Shown piece by piece: positions 35,001 through 47,545 of a DNA stretch of 64,000 nt. The notes below the pieces were generated by a model. It saw nothing but the letters and a program-made list of their open reading frames with translations. It did not search any database and was not told where the DNA came from. The translations under genes were made by a program, and so were the position numbers. Source of the stretch: Beta vulgaris subsp. vulgaris (taxonomy: Eukaryota > Streptophyta > Magnoliopsida > Caryophyllales > Amaranthaceae); NCBI RefSeq assembly GCF_026745355.1, contig NC_079209.1, positions 20,723,571 through 20,787,570 of the forward strand, written 5' to 3'. Position 1 is the first letter of the stretch. Each line of letters begins with the position of its first letter.

Positions 35001-38000
35001 GGAATCGCTCAATTCTGATGTCCGAGATAGGAGTTAGTCCCAAATCACGATGTTGGGCAAGATGAGCAGGAAACAGACTCGAAAAAGCTTACTTCAACGA
35101 ATTCAGAGCTCACGAACCCCTTAGAAATGGTAAAAAAACAATTTACACTTTTGAATTGCTTAATTCTGATGTTCGAGCTACGATTTAGGCTCAAATTACA
35201 ATTTTAAGCCAACATGAGAAGGACACAGACGCGAAAAATTGGGCTGCATGAAATTCAACTTCTACGCTCACGAACCCCTGAGGTTTGGTAAAAAAAACAT
35301 GTCAGGCTTTGGAATCGCTCAATTTTGATGTCCGAGATAGGAGTTAGGTTGAAATTACGATGTTGGGCCAACATGAGCATGAAACAGACACGAAAAATTG
35401 GACTCCAAAAAATTTAGCTTTTGATCTTACGAACCCCTTAGAAATGGTAAAAAACTAATCCAGGGTTTTAAGTCGTTCAATTCTGATGTCCGAGCTAGGA
35501 GTTAGGCCCAAATTACGATTTTGGCCACAGATGAGTAGTAAACAGACGTAAAAAATCTGACTGCCCGAAATTCAGGTTATGTGCTCATGAACCCCTTAAA
35601 ATGGCATGTCAGGCTTTAGAATCGCTCAATTATGATGTCCGAGCTTGGAGTTAGACCCAAATTACGATGTCGGGCCAAGATGAGCAGGAAACAGACACGA
35701 AAAATCGTACTTCAACGAATTCAACTTTTGAGCTCACGAACCCCTTACAATTAATATAAAATCATGTTAGTCTTTGGAATCGTTCAATTCTCACGTCCGA
35801 ACTAGGAGTTAGGCCCAAATTACGATTTTGGGCACAGATGAGCTGTAAATAGACGCAAAAAATCTAACTGCAAGTAATTTAGCTTCTGAGCTCACAAACC
35901 CCTTAGAAATGGGAATAAAACATGTCAGGCTTTGGAATCGCTCAATTCTGATGTCCAAGATAGGAGTTAGGCCGAAATTACGATGTTGGGGCGAGATGAG
36001 CAGGAAACAGACACAAAAATCAGACTTCAACGAATTCAGCTTCTGAGCTCACGAACCCCTTAAAATTGATAAAAAAAATCATATCAGTCTTTGAAATCGT
36101 TCAATTCTAATGTCCGAGCTAGGAGTTAGGCCCAAATTACGATTTTGGGCACAGATGAGCTGTAAAAAGACGCAAAAAAATTTGACTGCAAGGAATTCAG
36201 CTTCTGAGCTCACAAACCCCTTCGAAAAGGGAAGAAAACATGTGAGGCTTTGGAATCGCTCACTTCTGATGTCCGAGATAGGAGTTAGGCCCAAATTACG
36301 ATGTTGGGCCAAGATGAGCAGGAAAAATACACAAAAAATCCGACTTCAACGAATTCAGCTTATGAGCTCACGAACCCCTTAGAAATGGTAAAAAAAACAA
36401 TTCAGGCCTTTGAATCTCTCAATTCTGATGTCCGAGCTAGAAGTTAGGCCCAAATTACGATTTTAGGCCATGATGAGAAGGACACTGACGCGAAAAATTA
36501 GGCTGCAAGGAATTCAGCTTCTGAGCTCACAACCCCCTTATAAATGATAAAAAAAAAACATGTTTGGAATCGCTCAATTCTGATGTTCGAGCTAGAAGTT
36601 AGCCCCAAATTACGATTTTAGTTCCAAGTAAGCAAGAAATAGACGCGAAAAATCGGATTTCAACAAATTCAGCTTCTCTGCTCACGAACCCCTTAGAAAT
36701 GGTAAAAAAACATTTCAGACTTTTGAATCATTCAATTTTGAGGTCCGAGCTAGGAGTTAGTCCCAAATTACAATTTTGAACCAAGATGGGAAGGACACAG
36801 ACGCGAAAAATTGGGTTGCAGGGTATTCCACTTCTGAGCTCACGAACCCCTTAGAAATGGTAAAAAAAACATGCCAGGCTTTAGTATCGCTCAATTCTAA
36901 TGTCCAAGATAGGAGTTAGGTCGAAATTACGATGTTGGGCTAAGATGAGCATGAAACAGACACGAAAAATCGAACTTCAACGAATTCAGCTTCTGAGCTC
37001 ACGAACTCCTTAGAAATGGTAGAAAACCAATTCAGGCTTTTGAATCGCTCAATTCTAATGTCCGAGCTAGGAGTTAGGCCCATATTACAATTTTGGGAAC
37101 TGATGAGAAGCAAACAGACACAAAAAATCTGACTGCAAGGAATTCTGCTTCTGTGCTCACGAACCCCTTAGAAATGGTTAAAAAACAATTCAGGCTTTTG
37201 AATCACTCAATTTTGATGTCCGAGCTTGAAGTTAGGCCCAAATTACGATTTTGGGCACAGATGAGATGTAAACAGACACAAAAAATCTGACTGCAAGAAA
37301 TTCAGCTTCTGAGCTCACGAACCCCTTAGAAATGGTATAAAAACATGTCAGGCTTTGGAATCGCTCAATTCTGATGTCCGAGATAGGAGTTAGGTCGAAA
37401 TTACGATGTTGGGCCAAGATGAGCATGAAACCGACAAAAAAAATCTGACTTCAACGAATTCAGCTTCTGTGCTCTTGTACCCCTTAGAGATGGTAAAAAA
37501 AAAACAATTCAGAGATTTTGAATATCTCAATTCTGATGTCCGAGATAGAAGTTAGGCCCAAATTACGATTTTGGGCCTTGATGAGAAGGACACATACGCG
37601 AAAAATCAGGATGCAAGGAATTCAGCTTTTGAGCTCACAAACCCCTTATAAATGATAAAAAAAACATGTCAGGCTTTGGAATCGCTTAATTCTGATGTTC
37701 GAGCTAGAAGTTAGGCCCAAATTACGATTTTAGTTCAAGTGAGCAAGAAATAGATGTGAAAAATCGGACATCAACGAATTCAACATCTCAGCTCACGAAC
37801 CCCTTACAATTGATAAAAATCATGTCAGTCCATGGAATCGTTCAATTCTAATGTCCGAGCTAGTAGTTAGGCCCAAATTACGATTTTGGGCACAGATGAG
37901 CTGTGAACAGAAGCAAAAAATCTAACTGCAAGGAATTCAGCATCTGAGCTCACAAACCCCTTAGAAATGGGAAAAAACATGTCAAGCTTTGGAATCGCTC

Positions 38001-41000
38001 AATTCTGATGTCCGAGATAGGAGTTAGTCCCAAATCACGATGTTGGGTAAGATTAGCAGGAAACAGACTCGAAAAAGCTTACTTCAACGAATTCAGCTAC
38101 TGAGCTCACGAACCCCTTAGAAATGGTAAAAAAACAATTTAAGCTTTTGAATTGCTTAATTCTGATGTTCGAGCTACGATTTAGGCTCAAATTACAATTT
38201 TAAGCCAACATGAGAAGGACACAGACGCGAAAAATTGGGCTACATGAAATTCAGCTTCTACGCTCACGAACCCCTTAGGTTTGGTAAAAAAAACATGTCA
38301 GGCTTTAGAATCGCTCAATTTTGATGTCCGAGATAGGAGTTAGGTTGAAATTACGATGTTGGGCCAAGATGAGCATGAAACAGACACGAAAAATCGGACT
38401 CCAAAAAATTTAGCTTTTTATCTCCCGAACCCCTTTGAAATGGTAAAAAACTAATCCAGGGTTTTAAGTCGTTCAATTCTGATGTCCGAGCTAGGAGTTA
38501 GGCCCAAATTACGATTTTGGCCACAGATGAGTAGTAAACGGACGTAAAAAATCTGACTGCCCGAAATTCAGGTTATGTGCTCATGAACCCCATAAAATGG
38601 CATGTCAGGCTTTAGAATCGCTCAATTATGATGTCCGAGCTTGGAGTTAGGCCCAAATTACGATGTTGGGCCAAGATGAGCAGGAAACAGACACGAAAAA
38701 TCGTACTTCAACGAATTCAACTTTTGAGCTCACGAACCCCTTACAATTAATATAAAATCATGTTAGTCTTTGGAATCATTCAATTCTCATGTCCGAACTA
38801 GGAGTTAGGCCCAAATTATGATTTTGGGCACAGATGAACTGTAAATAGACGCAAAAAATCTCACTGCAAGTTATTTAGCTTCTGAGCTCACAAACCCCTT
38901 AGAAATGGGAATAAAACATGTCAGGCTTTGGAATCGCTCAATTCTGATGTCCGAGATAGGAGTTAGGCCGAAATTACGATGTTGGGGCGAGATGAGTACG
39001 AAACAGACACAAAAAATCAGACTTCAACGAATTCAGCTTCTGAGCTCACGAACCCCTTAAAATTGATAAAAAAATCATGTCAGTCTTTGAAATCGTTCAA
39101 TTCTAATGTCCGAGCTAGGAGTTAGGCCCAAATTACGATTTTGGGCACAGATGAGCTGTAAACAGACGCAAAAAATCTGACTGCAAGGAATTCAGCTTCT
39201 GAGCTCACAAACCCCATAGAAAAGGGAAGAAAACATGTCAGGCTTTGGAATCGCTCACTTCTGATGTCCGAGATAGGAGTTAGGCCCAAATTACGATGTT
39301 GGGCCAAGATGAGCAGGAAAAATATACAAAAAATCCAACTTCAACGAATTTAGCTTATGAGCTCACGAACCCCTTAGAAATGGTAAAAAAAACAATTCAG
39401 GCCTTTGAATCTCTCAATTCTGATGTCCGAGCTAGAAGTTAGGCCCAAATTACGATTTTGGGCCTTGATGAGAAGGACACTGACGCGAAAAATTAGGCTG
39501 CAAGGAATTCAGCTTCTGAGCTCACAAACCCCTTATAAATGATAAAAAAAAACATGTTTGGAATCGCTCAATTCTGATGTTCGAGCAAGAAGTTTGCCCC
39601 AAATTACGATTTTAGTTCCAAGTAAGCAAGAAATAGACGCGAAAAATCGGATTTCAACAAATTCAGCTTTTCAGCCCACGAACCCCTTTGAAATGGTAAA
39701 AAAAACATTTCAGACTTTTGAATCATTCAATTTTGAGGTCCGAGCTAGGAGTTAGTCTCAAATAACAATTTTGAACCAAGATGGGAAGGACACAGACGCG
39801 AAAATTGGGCTGCGGGGTATTCCACTTCTGAGCTCACGAACCCCTTAGAAATGGTAAAAAAAACATGCCAGGCTTTAGTATCGCTCAATTCTAATGTCCA
39901 AGATAGGAGTTAGGTCGAAATTACGTTGTTGGGCTAAGATGAGCATGAAACAGACACGAAAAATCGAACTTCAACGAATTCAGCTTCTGAACTCACGAAC
40001 TCCTTAGAAATGGTAGAAAACCAATTCAGGCTTTTGAATCGCTCAATTCTAATGTTCGAGCTAGGAGTTAGGCCCATATTACGATTTTGGGCACTGATGA
40101 GAAGCAAACAGACACAAAAAATCTGACTACATGGAATTCTGCTTCTATTCTCATGAACCCCTTAGAAATGGTTTAAAAACAATTCAGGCTTTTGAATCAC
40201 TCAATTCTGATGTCCGAGCTTGAAGTTAGGCCCAAATTACGATTTTGGGCACAGATGAGATGAAACAGACACAAAAAATCTGACTGCAAGAAATTCAGCT
40301 TCTGAGCTCACAAAACCCTTAGAAATGGTAAAGAAACATGTCAGGCTTTGGAATCGCTCAATTCGGATGTCCGAGATAAGAGTTAGGTCAAAATTACGAT
40401 GTTGGGCCAAGATGAGCATGAAACCGACAAAAAAAATCTGACTTCAACGAATTCAGCTTCTGTGCTCTCGAACCCCTTAGAGATGGTAAAAAAAAACAAT
40501 TCAGAGCTTTTGAATATCTCAATTCTGATGTCCGAGATAGAAGTTAGGCCCAAATTACGATTTTGGGCCTTGATGAGAAGGACGCAGACGCGAAAAATTA
40601 GGCTGCAAGGAATTCAGCTTCTGAGCTCACAAACCCCTTATAAATGATAAAAAAAAAATGTCAGGCTTTGGAATCGCTTAATTCTGATGTTCAAGCTAGA
40701 AGTTAGGCCCAAATTACGATTTTAGTTCAAGTGAGCAAGAATGGTGCGAAAAATCGGACATAACGAGTTCAACATCTCAGCTCACGAACCCCTTACAATT
40801 GATAAAAAATCATGTCAGTCCTTGGAATCGTTCAATGCTAATGTCCGAGCTAGGAGTTAGGCCCAAATTACGATTTTGGGCACAAATGAGTTGTAAACAG
40901 ACGCAAAAAATCTAACTGCAAGGAATTCAGCTTCTGAGCTCACAAACCCCTTAGAAATGGGAAAAAACATGTCAAGCTTTGGAATCGCTCAATTCTGATG

Positions 41001-42430
41001 TCCGAGATAGGAGTTAGTCCCAAATTACGATGTTGGGCAAGATGAGCAGGAAACAGACACGAAAAAGCTTACTTCAACGAATTCATCTACTGAGCTCGCG
41101 AACCCCTTAGAAATGGTAAAAAAACAATTTAAGCTTTTGAATTGCTTAATTCTGATGTTCGAGCTACGATTTAGGCTCAAATTACAATTTTAAGCCAACA
41201 TGAGAAGGACACAGACGCGAAAAATTGGGCTGCATGGAATTCAACTTCTACGCTAACGAACCCCTTAGAAATGGTAAAAAACTAATCCAGGGTTTTAAGT
41301 CGTTCAATTCTGATGTCCGAGCTAGGAGTTAGGCCCAAATTACGATTTTGGCCACAGATGAGAAGTATAACAGACTTAAAAAATCTGACAGCCCAAAATT
41401 CAGGTTATGTGCTCATGAACCCCTTAAAATGGCATGTCAGGCTTTAGAATCGCTCAATTACGATGTCCGAGCTTGGAGTTAGGCCCAAATTACGATGTTG
41501 GGCCAAGATGAGCAGGAAACAGACACGAAAAATCGTACTTCAACGAATTCAACTTTTGAGCTCACGAACCCCTTACAATTGATATAAAATCATGTTAGTC
41601 TTTGGAATCGTTCAATTCTCATATCCGAACTAGGAGTTAGGCCCAAATTACGATTTTGGGCACAAATGAGATGTAAATAGAAGCAAAAAATGTAACTGCA
41701 AGTAATTTAGCTTATGAGCTCACAAACCCCTTAGAAATGGGAATAAAAGATGTCAGGCTTTGGAATCGCACAATTCTGATGTCCGAGATAGGAGTTAGGC
41801 TGAAATTACGATGTTGGGCCGAGATGAGCAGGAAACAGACACAAAAAATCATACTTCAACGAATTCAGCTTCTGAGCTCACGAACCCCTTAAAATTGATA
41901 AAAAAAATCATGTTAGTCTTTGAAATCGTTCAATTCTAATGTCTGAGCTAGGAGTTAGGCCCAAATTACGATTTTGGGCACAAATGAGCTGTCAGACGCA
42001 AAAAATCTGACTTCAAGGAATTCAGCTTCTGAGCTCACAAACCCCTTAGAAAAGGGAAGAAAACATGTCAGGCTTTGGAATCGCTCACTTCTGATGTCTG
42101 AGATAGGAGTTAGGCCCAAATTACGATGTTGGGCCAAGATGAGCAGGGAAAAAGACACAAAAAATCCGACTTCAACGAATTCAGCTTATGAGCTCACGAA
42201 CCCCTTAGAAATGGTAAAAAATAATTCAGGCCTTTGAATCTCTCAATTCTGATGTCCGAGCTAGAAGTTAGGCCCAAATTACGATTTTGGGCCTTGATGA
42301 GAAGGACACAGACGCGAAAAATTAGGCTGCAAGGAATTCAGCTTCTGAGTTCACAAACCCCTTATAAAACATAAAAAAAACATGTTTGAAATCGCTCAAT
42401 TCTGATGTTCGAGCTAGAAGTTAGCCCCAA
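26000..42430. repeat. Higher-order repeat B of the satellite (3.0-3.46 kb, about five copies)
   Basis: The marker TTTCAGACTTTTGAATCATT occurs at 26411, 29812, 33251, 36713 and 39708, giving spacings of 3401, 3439, 3462 and 2995 bp. A second marker, GAACCCCTTAGGTTTGGTA, occurs near 28431, 31816, 35276 (one change) and 38272. The 2995-bp copy lacks a block of about three monomers found in the others. Matching segments of different copies look nearly identical by eye. Confidence 0.88.
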
Positions 42431-45400
42431 ATTACGATTTTAGTTCCAAGTAAGTAAGAAATAGACGCGAAAAATCGAATTTCAACGAATTCAACTTCTA
42501 AGCTCACGAACCCCTTACAATTGATAAAAAATCATGTCAGTCTTTGGAATCATTCAATTCTAAAGTCCGAGCTAGGAGTTAGGCCAAATTACAATTTTGG
42601 GTAGAGCTGAGCTGTAAACAAACGCAAAAAGATCTAACTGCAAGGAATTCAACTTATGAGCTCACTAACCCTTAGAAAAGGGAAACAAAACATGTCAGGC
42701 TTTTGAATCGTTCAATTTTGAGGTCCGAACTAGGAGTTAATCCAAAATTACGATGTTGGGCAAAGATGAGGACACAGACGCGAAAAAATGGGCTGTAGGG
42801 AATTCAGCTTCTAAGCTCACGAACCCCTTAGAGATAGTAAAAAAACATGTAAGGCTTTGGAATCACTTAATTCTGATGTCCGAGATAGGAGTAAGGTCGA
42901 AATTACGATGTTGGGCCAAGATGAGCATCAAACAGACACAAAAAATTGGACTTCAACAAATTCAGTTATGATCTCACGAACACCATAGAAATGGTAAAAA
43001 ACCAATACAGGCTTTTGAATCGTTCAATTCTGATGTCCGAGCTACGACTTAGGCCAAAATTACGATTTTGGCGATAGATGAGTAGTAAACAGACGCAAAA
43101 AATCTGACTGCAAAAAATTCAGCTTCTGAGCTCACGAACCCCTTACAATTCATAAAAAATCATGTCAGTTGTTGAAATAGTTCAATTCTGATGTCCGAGC
43201 TAGGAGTTAGGCTCAATTTACGATTTTAGGCACAGATGAGCTGTAAACAGGCGCAAAAAATCTGACTGAAATGAATTCAGCTTCTGAGCTCACGAACCTC
43301 TTAGAATTGGGAAAAAAACATGGTAGGCTTTGGAATTACTCAATTATGATATCCGAGATAGGAGTTAGGCCCAAATTACGATGTTGGGCAAGATGAGCAG
43401 GAAACTGACACGAAAAAGCTTACTTCAACGAATTCAGCTTCTGAGCTCACGAGCCCCTTAGAAATGGTAAAAAAAAACAATTTATGCTTTTGAATAGCTC
43501 AATTCTGATGTCCGAGCTACGATTTAGGCCCAAATTACGATTTTGGACAAGATGAACAAGAAACGGACGCGAAAAATTGAACTCCAACTAATTCAGCTTT
43601 TCAGCTCACGAACCCCTTGGAAATGGTAAAAAAAAAATATGGCTTTTGATTCGTTCAATTTTGAGGTCGGAGCTAGGAGTTAGTCCCAAATTACAATTTT
43701 GAGCAAAGATGAGACGGACGCAGACGCGAAAAATTGGGCTACAGGGAATTCAGCTTCTGAGCTCACGAACCCTTAGAAATGGTAAAAAAAACATGTCAGG
43801 CTTTGGAATCCCTCAATTTTGATGTCCGAGATAGGAGTTAGGTTAAAATTACGATGTTGGGATAAGATGAGCATGAAACATACATAAAAAAATTGGACTT
43901 CAACAAATTCAGCTTCTGATCTTACGAACCCCTTAGAAATGGTAAAAAAAAACCAATCCAGGCTTTTAAATCGTTCAATTCTGATGTCCGAGCTAGGAGT
44001 TAGGCCCAAATTAGGATTTTGGCCACAGATGAGTAGTAAACAGACGCAAAAAATTTGACTGCCAAAAATTCAGGTTCTGAGCTCATGAACCCCATAAAAT
44101 GGGAAAAAAACATGTCAGGCTTTAGAATCGCTCAATTATGATGTCCTAGCTTGGAGTTAGGCCCAAATTACGATGTTGGGAATTATGTGCAGGAAACAGA
44201 CACGAAAAATCGTACTTCAACGAATTCAGTTTCTGAGCTCACGGACCCCTTAGAAATGGAAAAAAACATCTTAGGCTTTGGAATCGCTCCATTCTGATGT
44301 CCGGGATAGGAGATATGCCCAAATTACGATGTTGGGCCAAGATCAGCAAGAAACAGACAAGAAAAATATGACTTCAACGAATTCAGCTTCTGACCTTACG
44401 AACCCCGTAGAAATGGTAAAAAAAACAATTAAGGCTTTTGAATCTCTCAATTCAGATGTCGAGCTAGAAGTTAGGCCCAAATTACGAACCCCTTTCAAAT
44501 AGTAAAAAAAAAACATGTTAGGCTTTGGAATCGCTTAATTCTAATGTCCAAGCTAGAACTTAGGCCCAAATTATGATTTTAGTTCTAGGTGAGCAAGAAA
44601 TAGACGGAAAAAATCGGACTTCAACGAATTCAACTTCTGAGCTCACAAACCCGTTGGAATTGATAAAAAATAATGTCAGTCTCTGGAATCGTTCAATTCT
44701 GATGTTCGAGCTAGCAATTAGTCCTAAATTACGATTTTGGGCACAGATGAGCTGTAATTAGACGCAAAAAATCTGACTGAAAGCAATTCAGCTTCTGACC
44801 TCACGAACCCCTTAGAAATGGGAATAAAACATGTCAGTTTTTGCAATCGCTCAATTCTGATATCCGAGATAGGAGTTAGGCCGAAATTACGATGTTGGGC
44901 CAAGATGAGCAGGAAACAGACACAAAAAATTTGACTTCAACGAATTCAGCTTCTGAGCTCATGAACCCTTTAGAAATGGTAAAAAAAACAATTCCGGCTT
45001 TTGAATCTCTCAATTCTGATGTCCGAGCTAGAAGTTAGGCCCAAATTACGATTTTGGCCCCTGCTGAGAAGGACAGAGACGCGAAATATTAGGCTGCAAG
45101 GAATTCAGCTTCTGAGCTCACGAACCACTTATAAATGGTAAAAAAACATGTCAGGCTTTGGAATCGTTCAATTCTGATGTTCGAGCTAGAATTTAGGCCC
45201 AAATTACGATTTTAGTTCCAAGTGAGCAAGAAAAGACGCGAAAAATCGGACTTCAACGAATTCAACATCTGAGCTCACGAACTCCTTACAATTGATAAAA
45301 AAATTATGTCAGTCTTTGGAATCGTTCAATTCTAATGTCCGAGCTAGGAGTTAGGCCCAAATTACGATTTTGGGCATAAATGAGCTGTAAACAGACGCAA

Positions 45401-46467
45401 AAAATCTGACTGCAAGGAATTCAGCTTCTGAGCTCACGAACCCCTTAGAAAAGGGATAAAAACATGCCAGGCTTTGGAATCGCTCAATTCTGATGTACGA
45501 GATAGGAGTTAGGCCCAAATTACGACGTTGGAACAAGATGAGCAGGAAACAGACACGAAAAAGCTGACCTCAATGAATTCAGCTTCTGAGCTCACGAACC
45601 CCTTAGAAATGGTAAAAAAAAACAATTTAGGCTTTTGAATCGCTCAATTCTGATGTCCGAGCTATGAGTTAGGCCTAAATTACGATTTTGGACAAGATGA
45701 GCAAGAAACGGATGCGAAAAACAGGACTTCAACGGATTCAGCTTCTCAGCTCACGAACCCCTTAGAAATGGTAAAAAAACATTTTAGGCTTTTGAATCGT
45801 TCAATTTTGAAGTCCGAGCTAGGAGTTAGTCCCAAATTACAATTTTGAGCCAAGATGAGGACACAGACGCGAAAAATTGGGCTGCAAGGAATTCAGCTTT
45901 TGAGCTCATGAACCCCTTAGAAATTGTAAAAAAACATGTCAGGCTTTGGAATCGTTCAATTCTAATGTCCGAGATAGGAGTTAGGTCGAAATGACGATGT
46001 TGGGCCAAGATGAACATGAAACAAAGACGAAAAATCGAACTTCAACGAATTCAGCTTCTTAGCTCACGAACCCGTCAGAAATGGTAAAAAAACAATTCAG
46101 GCTTTTGAAACTCTCAATTCTGATGTCCGAGCTAGAAGTTAGGCCAAATTACGATTATGGGCCTTGATGTGAAGGACACATACGCGAAAAATTAGGCTGC
46201 AAGGAATTCAGCTTCTGAGCTCACAAACCCCTTATAAATGGTAAAAAAAAATGTCAGGCTTTGGAATCGCTCAATTCTGATGTCCGAGTTAGAAGTTAGC
46301 CCCAAATTACGATTTTTTTTCCAGATGAGCAAGAAATAGACGTGAAAAATCGGACTTCAGTGAATTCAACTTCTGCGCTCACGAACCCCTTACAATTGAT
46401 AAAAAATCATGTCAGTATTTGGAATCGTTCAATTCTGATGTCCGAGCTAGGAGTAAGGTCCAAATGA
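42430..46467. repeat. Satellite edge without clear higher-order order
   Basis: The same 159-bp monomers continue, but subtypes are more mixed and copies diverge more. Example: a shortened monomer near 44465-44510, where ATTACGAACCCC joins two non-adjacent monomer positions. This is the usual look of an array edge. Confidence 0.6.
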
Positions 46468-46882
46468 ATTCAACAAGCCGTCATTGGCCGCTGTAAGGAA
46501 GGTGGAGGACTGTTGGGAGCCGTTAATTGCTAAGGTAAAGGCTATGTTGTTCGGTATTAAAGTGGTTTTGGAGTTTGGTTTTCGGAATGTGGGTGTGGAA
46601 AGTGATTGTCTTCATCTAGTTAACGCAATTTCTTTAAAAAATCGAGGCGGAAAGCTTCCATCTTATTTTAAATAACATCGTTCATGCTAGTAGTATGTTA
46701 GATTTTGTGTCTTAGAGTTTTGTTTGTAAGAATGGTAATAGGTTTACACACGCGCTAGCCTCGTGTTTGCCTTGTGTTCTAAGTAGGAAAGTTTGGTTGT
46801 TAATTTTCCTTATAGTACAGGTTCGAATCCCCCCTCCCCTTCTTTGTACTGCCTTCGTGGCTCATATGGATAAAAAAAAAAA
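46468..46882 (+). pseudogene. LINE 3' end: decayed RNase H (RVT_3) domain and A-tail
   Basis: The frame reads KPSLAAVRKVEDCWEPL, then AKVKAMLFGIKVVLEFGFRN, VGVESDCLHLVNAIS. After a shift near 46665 it reads NIVHASSMLDFVS, a stop, and SFVCKNGNRFTHALAS. The order (GIKVVLEFGF, ESDC with the catalytic Asp, then F-C-K-N-G-N with HALA) matches the plant LINE RNase H, which degrades RNA in RNA:DNA hybrids. The catalytic Glu expected in the AEA-type motif is replaced (AKVKA). A frameshift and a stop make it dead. After it come GGTTCGAATCC, TTGTACTGCCTT, CTCATATGGAT and an A-run (46871-46882). It starts at the exact edge of the satellite. Confidence 0.75.
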
Positions 46883-47083
46883 GTTCTCTATTAATTTTCA
46901 GTTGGTCTTGTAAGAAATCGTTTACTTTTAATTTAAAAGTAGGTGTGGTCCAAGCCTAATATTAAGAAGAGAACATACCATTTTAATCTAATGTGAAGTA
47001 ATTACTTTAATTTATTTAGTAACTATTTTAATCTATTTAGTGACCATTTTAATCTATTCAGTAATAAGATTCTTTAATTCATA
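46883..47083. repeat. Short spacer and ~20-bp minisatellite, left part
   Basis: From about 46975 the unit ATTTTAATCTATTTAGTGACC repeats imperfectly about four times up to the Helitron border. The array resumes beyond the Helitron at 47478. Confidence 0.7.
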
Positions 47084-47477
47084 CTAGTCTTCTATGCACG
47101 CGAAGCGTGTGTCGATTGTTTGAGTCTGTTCTTAATAAATTTCATCTAAATATAATTTTAGAAGTGTGATTTATAATTATTATTGTACAAAGTAATGCAA
47201 CGTGATTAGAAATTGTAATGAATATTTAGATACAAGGTCTTATTGTCAATTTAAATTTGTAATTTTTTTAAATTAAATAAATATTTTTCTAATTGTGTCA
47301 AGCTACTTTGTTAATGATTATTTAGTTTAATTTATCATTATAATTTTGACCCCATCTTTAAATTAGAAAATGATAGGTCATAGGAGATTTGAATATCTAA
47401 TTATATATTTAGCTAAGGACAAAAAAGACTTTTTACAAGGGGACACCATAGTTCCCCCTTCGCTTATATAATAGAGA
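47084..47477 (-). mobile_element. Non-autonomous Helitron, 394 bp
   Basis: Read on the minus strand: the 5' end TCTCTATTATATAAGCG at 47477 follows an A; the 3' end is CTAG (47084-47087) followed by T, with the hairpin ACACGCTTCGCGTGC about 10 bp before it. These are the classic plant Helitron ends with A/T insertion. No coding frame. Confidence 0.88.
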
Positions 47478-47545
47478 TAATGACTGATTTAATCCATTTA
47501 GTGACTAATTTAATCCATTTAGTGTCTAGTTTAATCCATTCCGTA
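47478..47545. repeat. ~20-bp minisatellite, right part
   Basis: About three units of GACTAATTTAATCCATTTAG continue the array that the Helitron split. Confidence 0.75.

Larger units (their letters stand above)
18046..46467. repeat. Satellite DNA array, ~159-bp monomer, with higher-order repeats
   Basis: About 28.4 kb of head-to-tail monomers, roughly 178 copies. Anchors repeat every 159 bp (AATTCAGCTTCTGAGCTCAC at 18051, 18210 and 18369 and onward), with occasional short units. A monomer reads, in order, AATTCAGCTTCTGAGCTCAC, GAACCCCTTAGAAATGGTAA, an A-run, CAGGCTTTGGAATCGCTCAA, TTCTGATGTCCGAGATAGGA, GTTAGGCCCAAATTACGAT, GTTGGGCCAAGATGAGCA and ACAGACACGAAAAATCGGAC. Monomer subtypes differ after ATTACGAT: TTTGGGCACAGATGAG, GTTGGGCCAAGATGAG or TTTAGTTCCAAGTGAG. 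The left boundary is near 18046; the right boundary is abrupt at about 46467. No transposon interrupts it. It is not a satellite I can name. Confidence 0.97.

Noticed and set aside
20228..46017. Dozens of 60-104-codon open frames on both strands with similar proteins (MLGQDEHETDTKNRTSTNSA..., AQHRNFDLTPISDIRIERFQ...)
   Set aside because: They are translations of the 159-bp satellite monomer, which is a multiple of three and nearly stop-free in some frames. The same peptide appears in array after array with no start context, no variation pattern of coding sequence and overlap on both strands.
18046..46467. CRISPR-like regularly spaced repeats
   Set aside because: The whole 159-bp unit is repeated without unique spacers, and the setting is a plant nuclear genome. 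It is a satellite.
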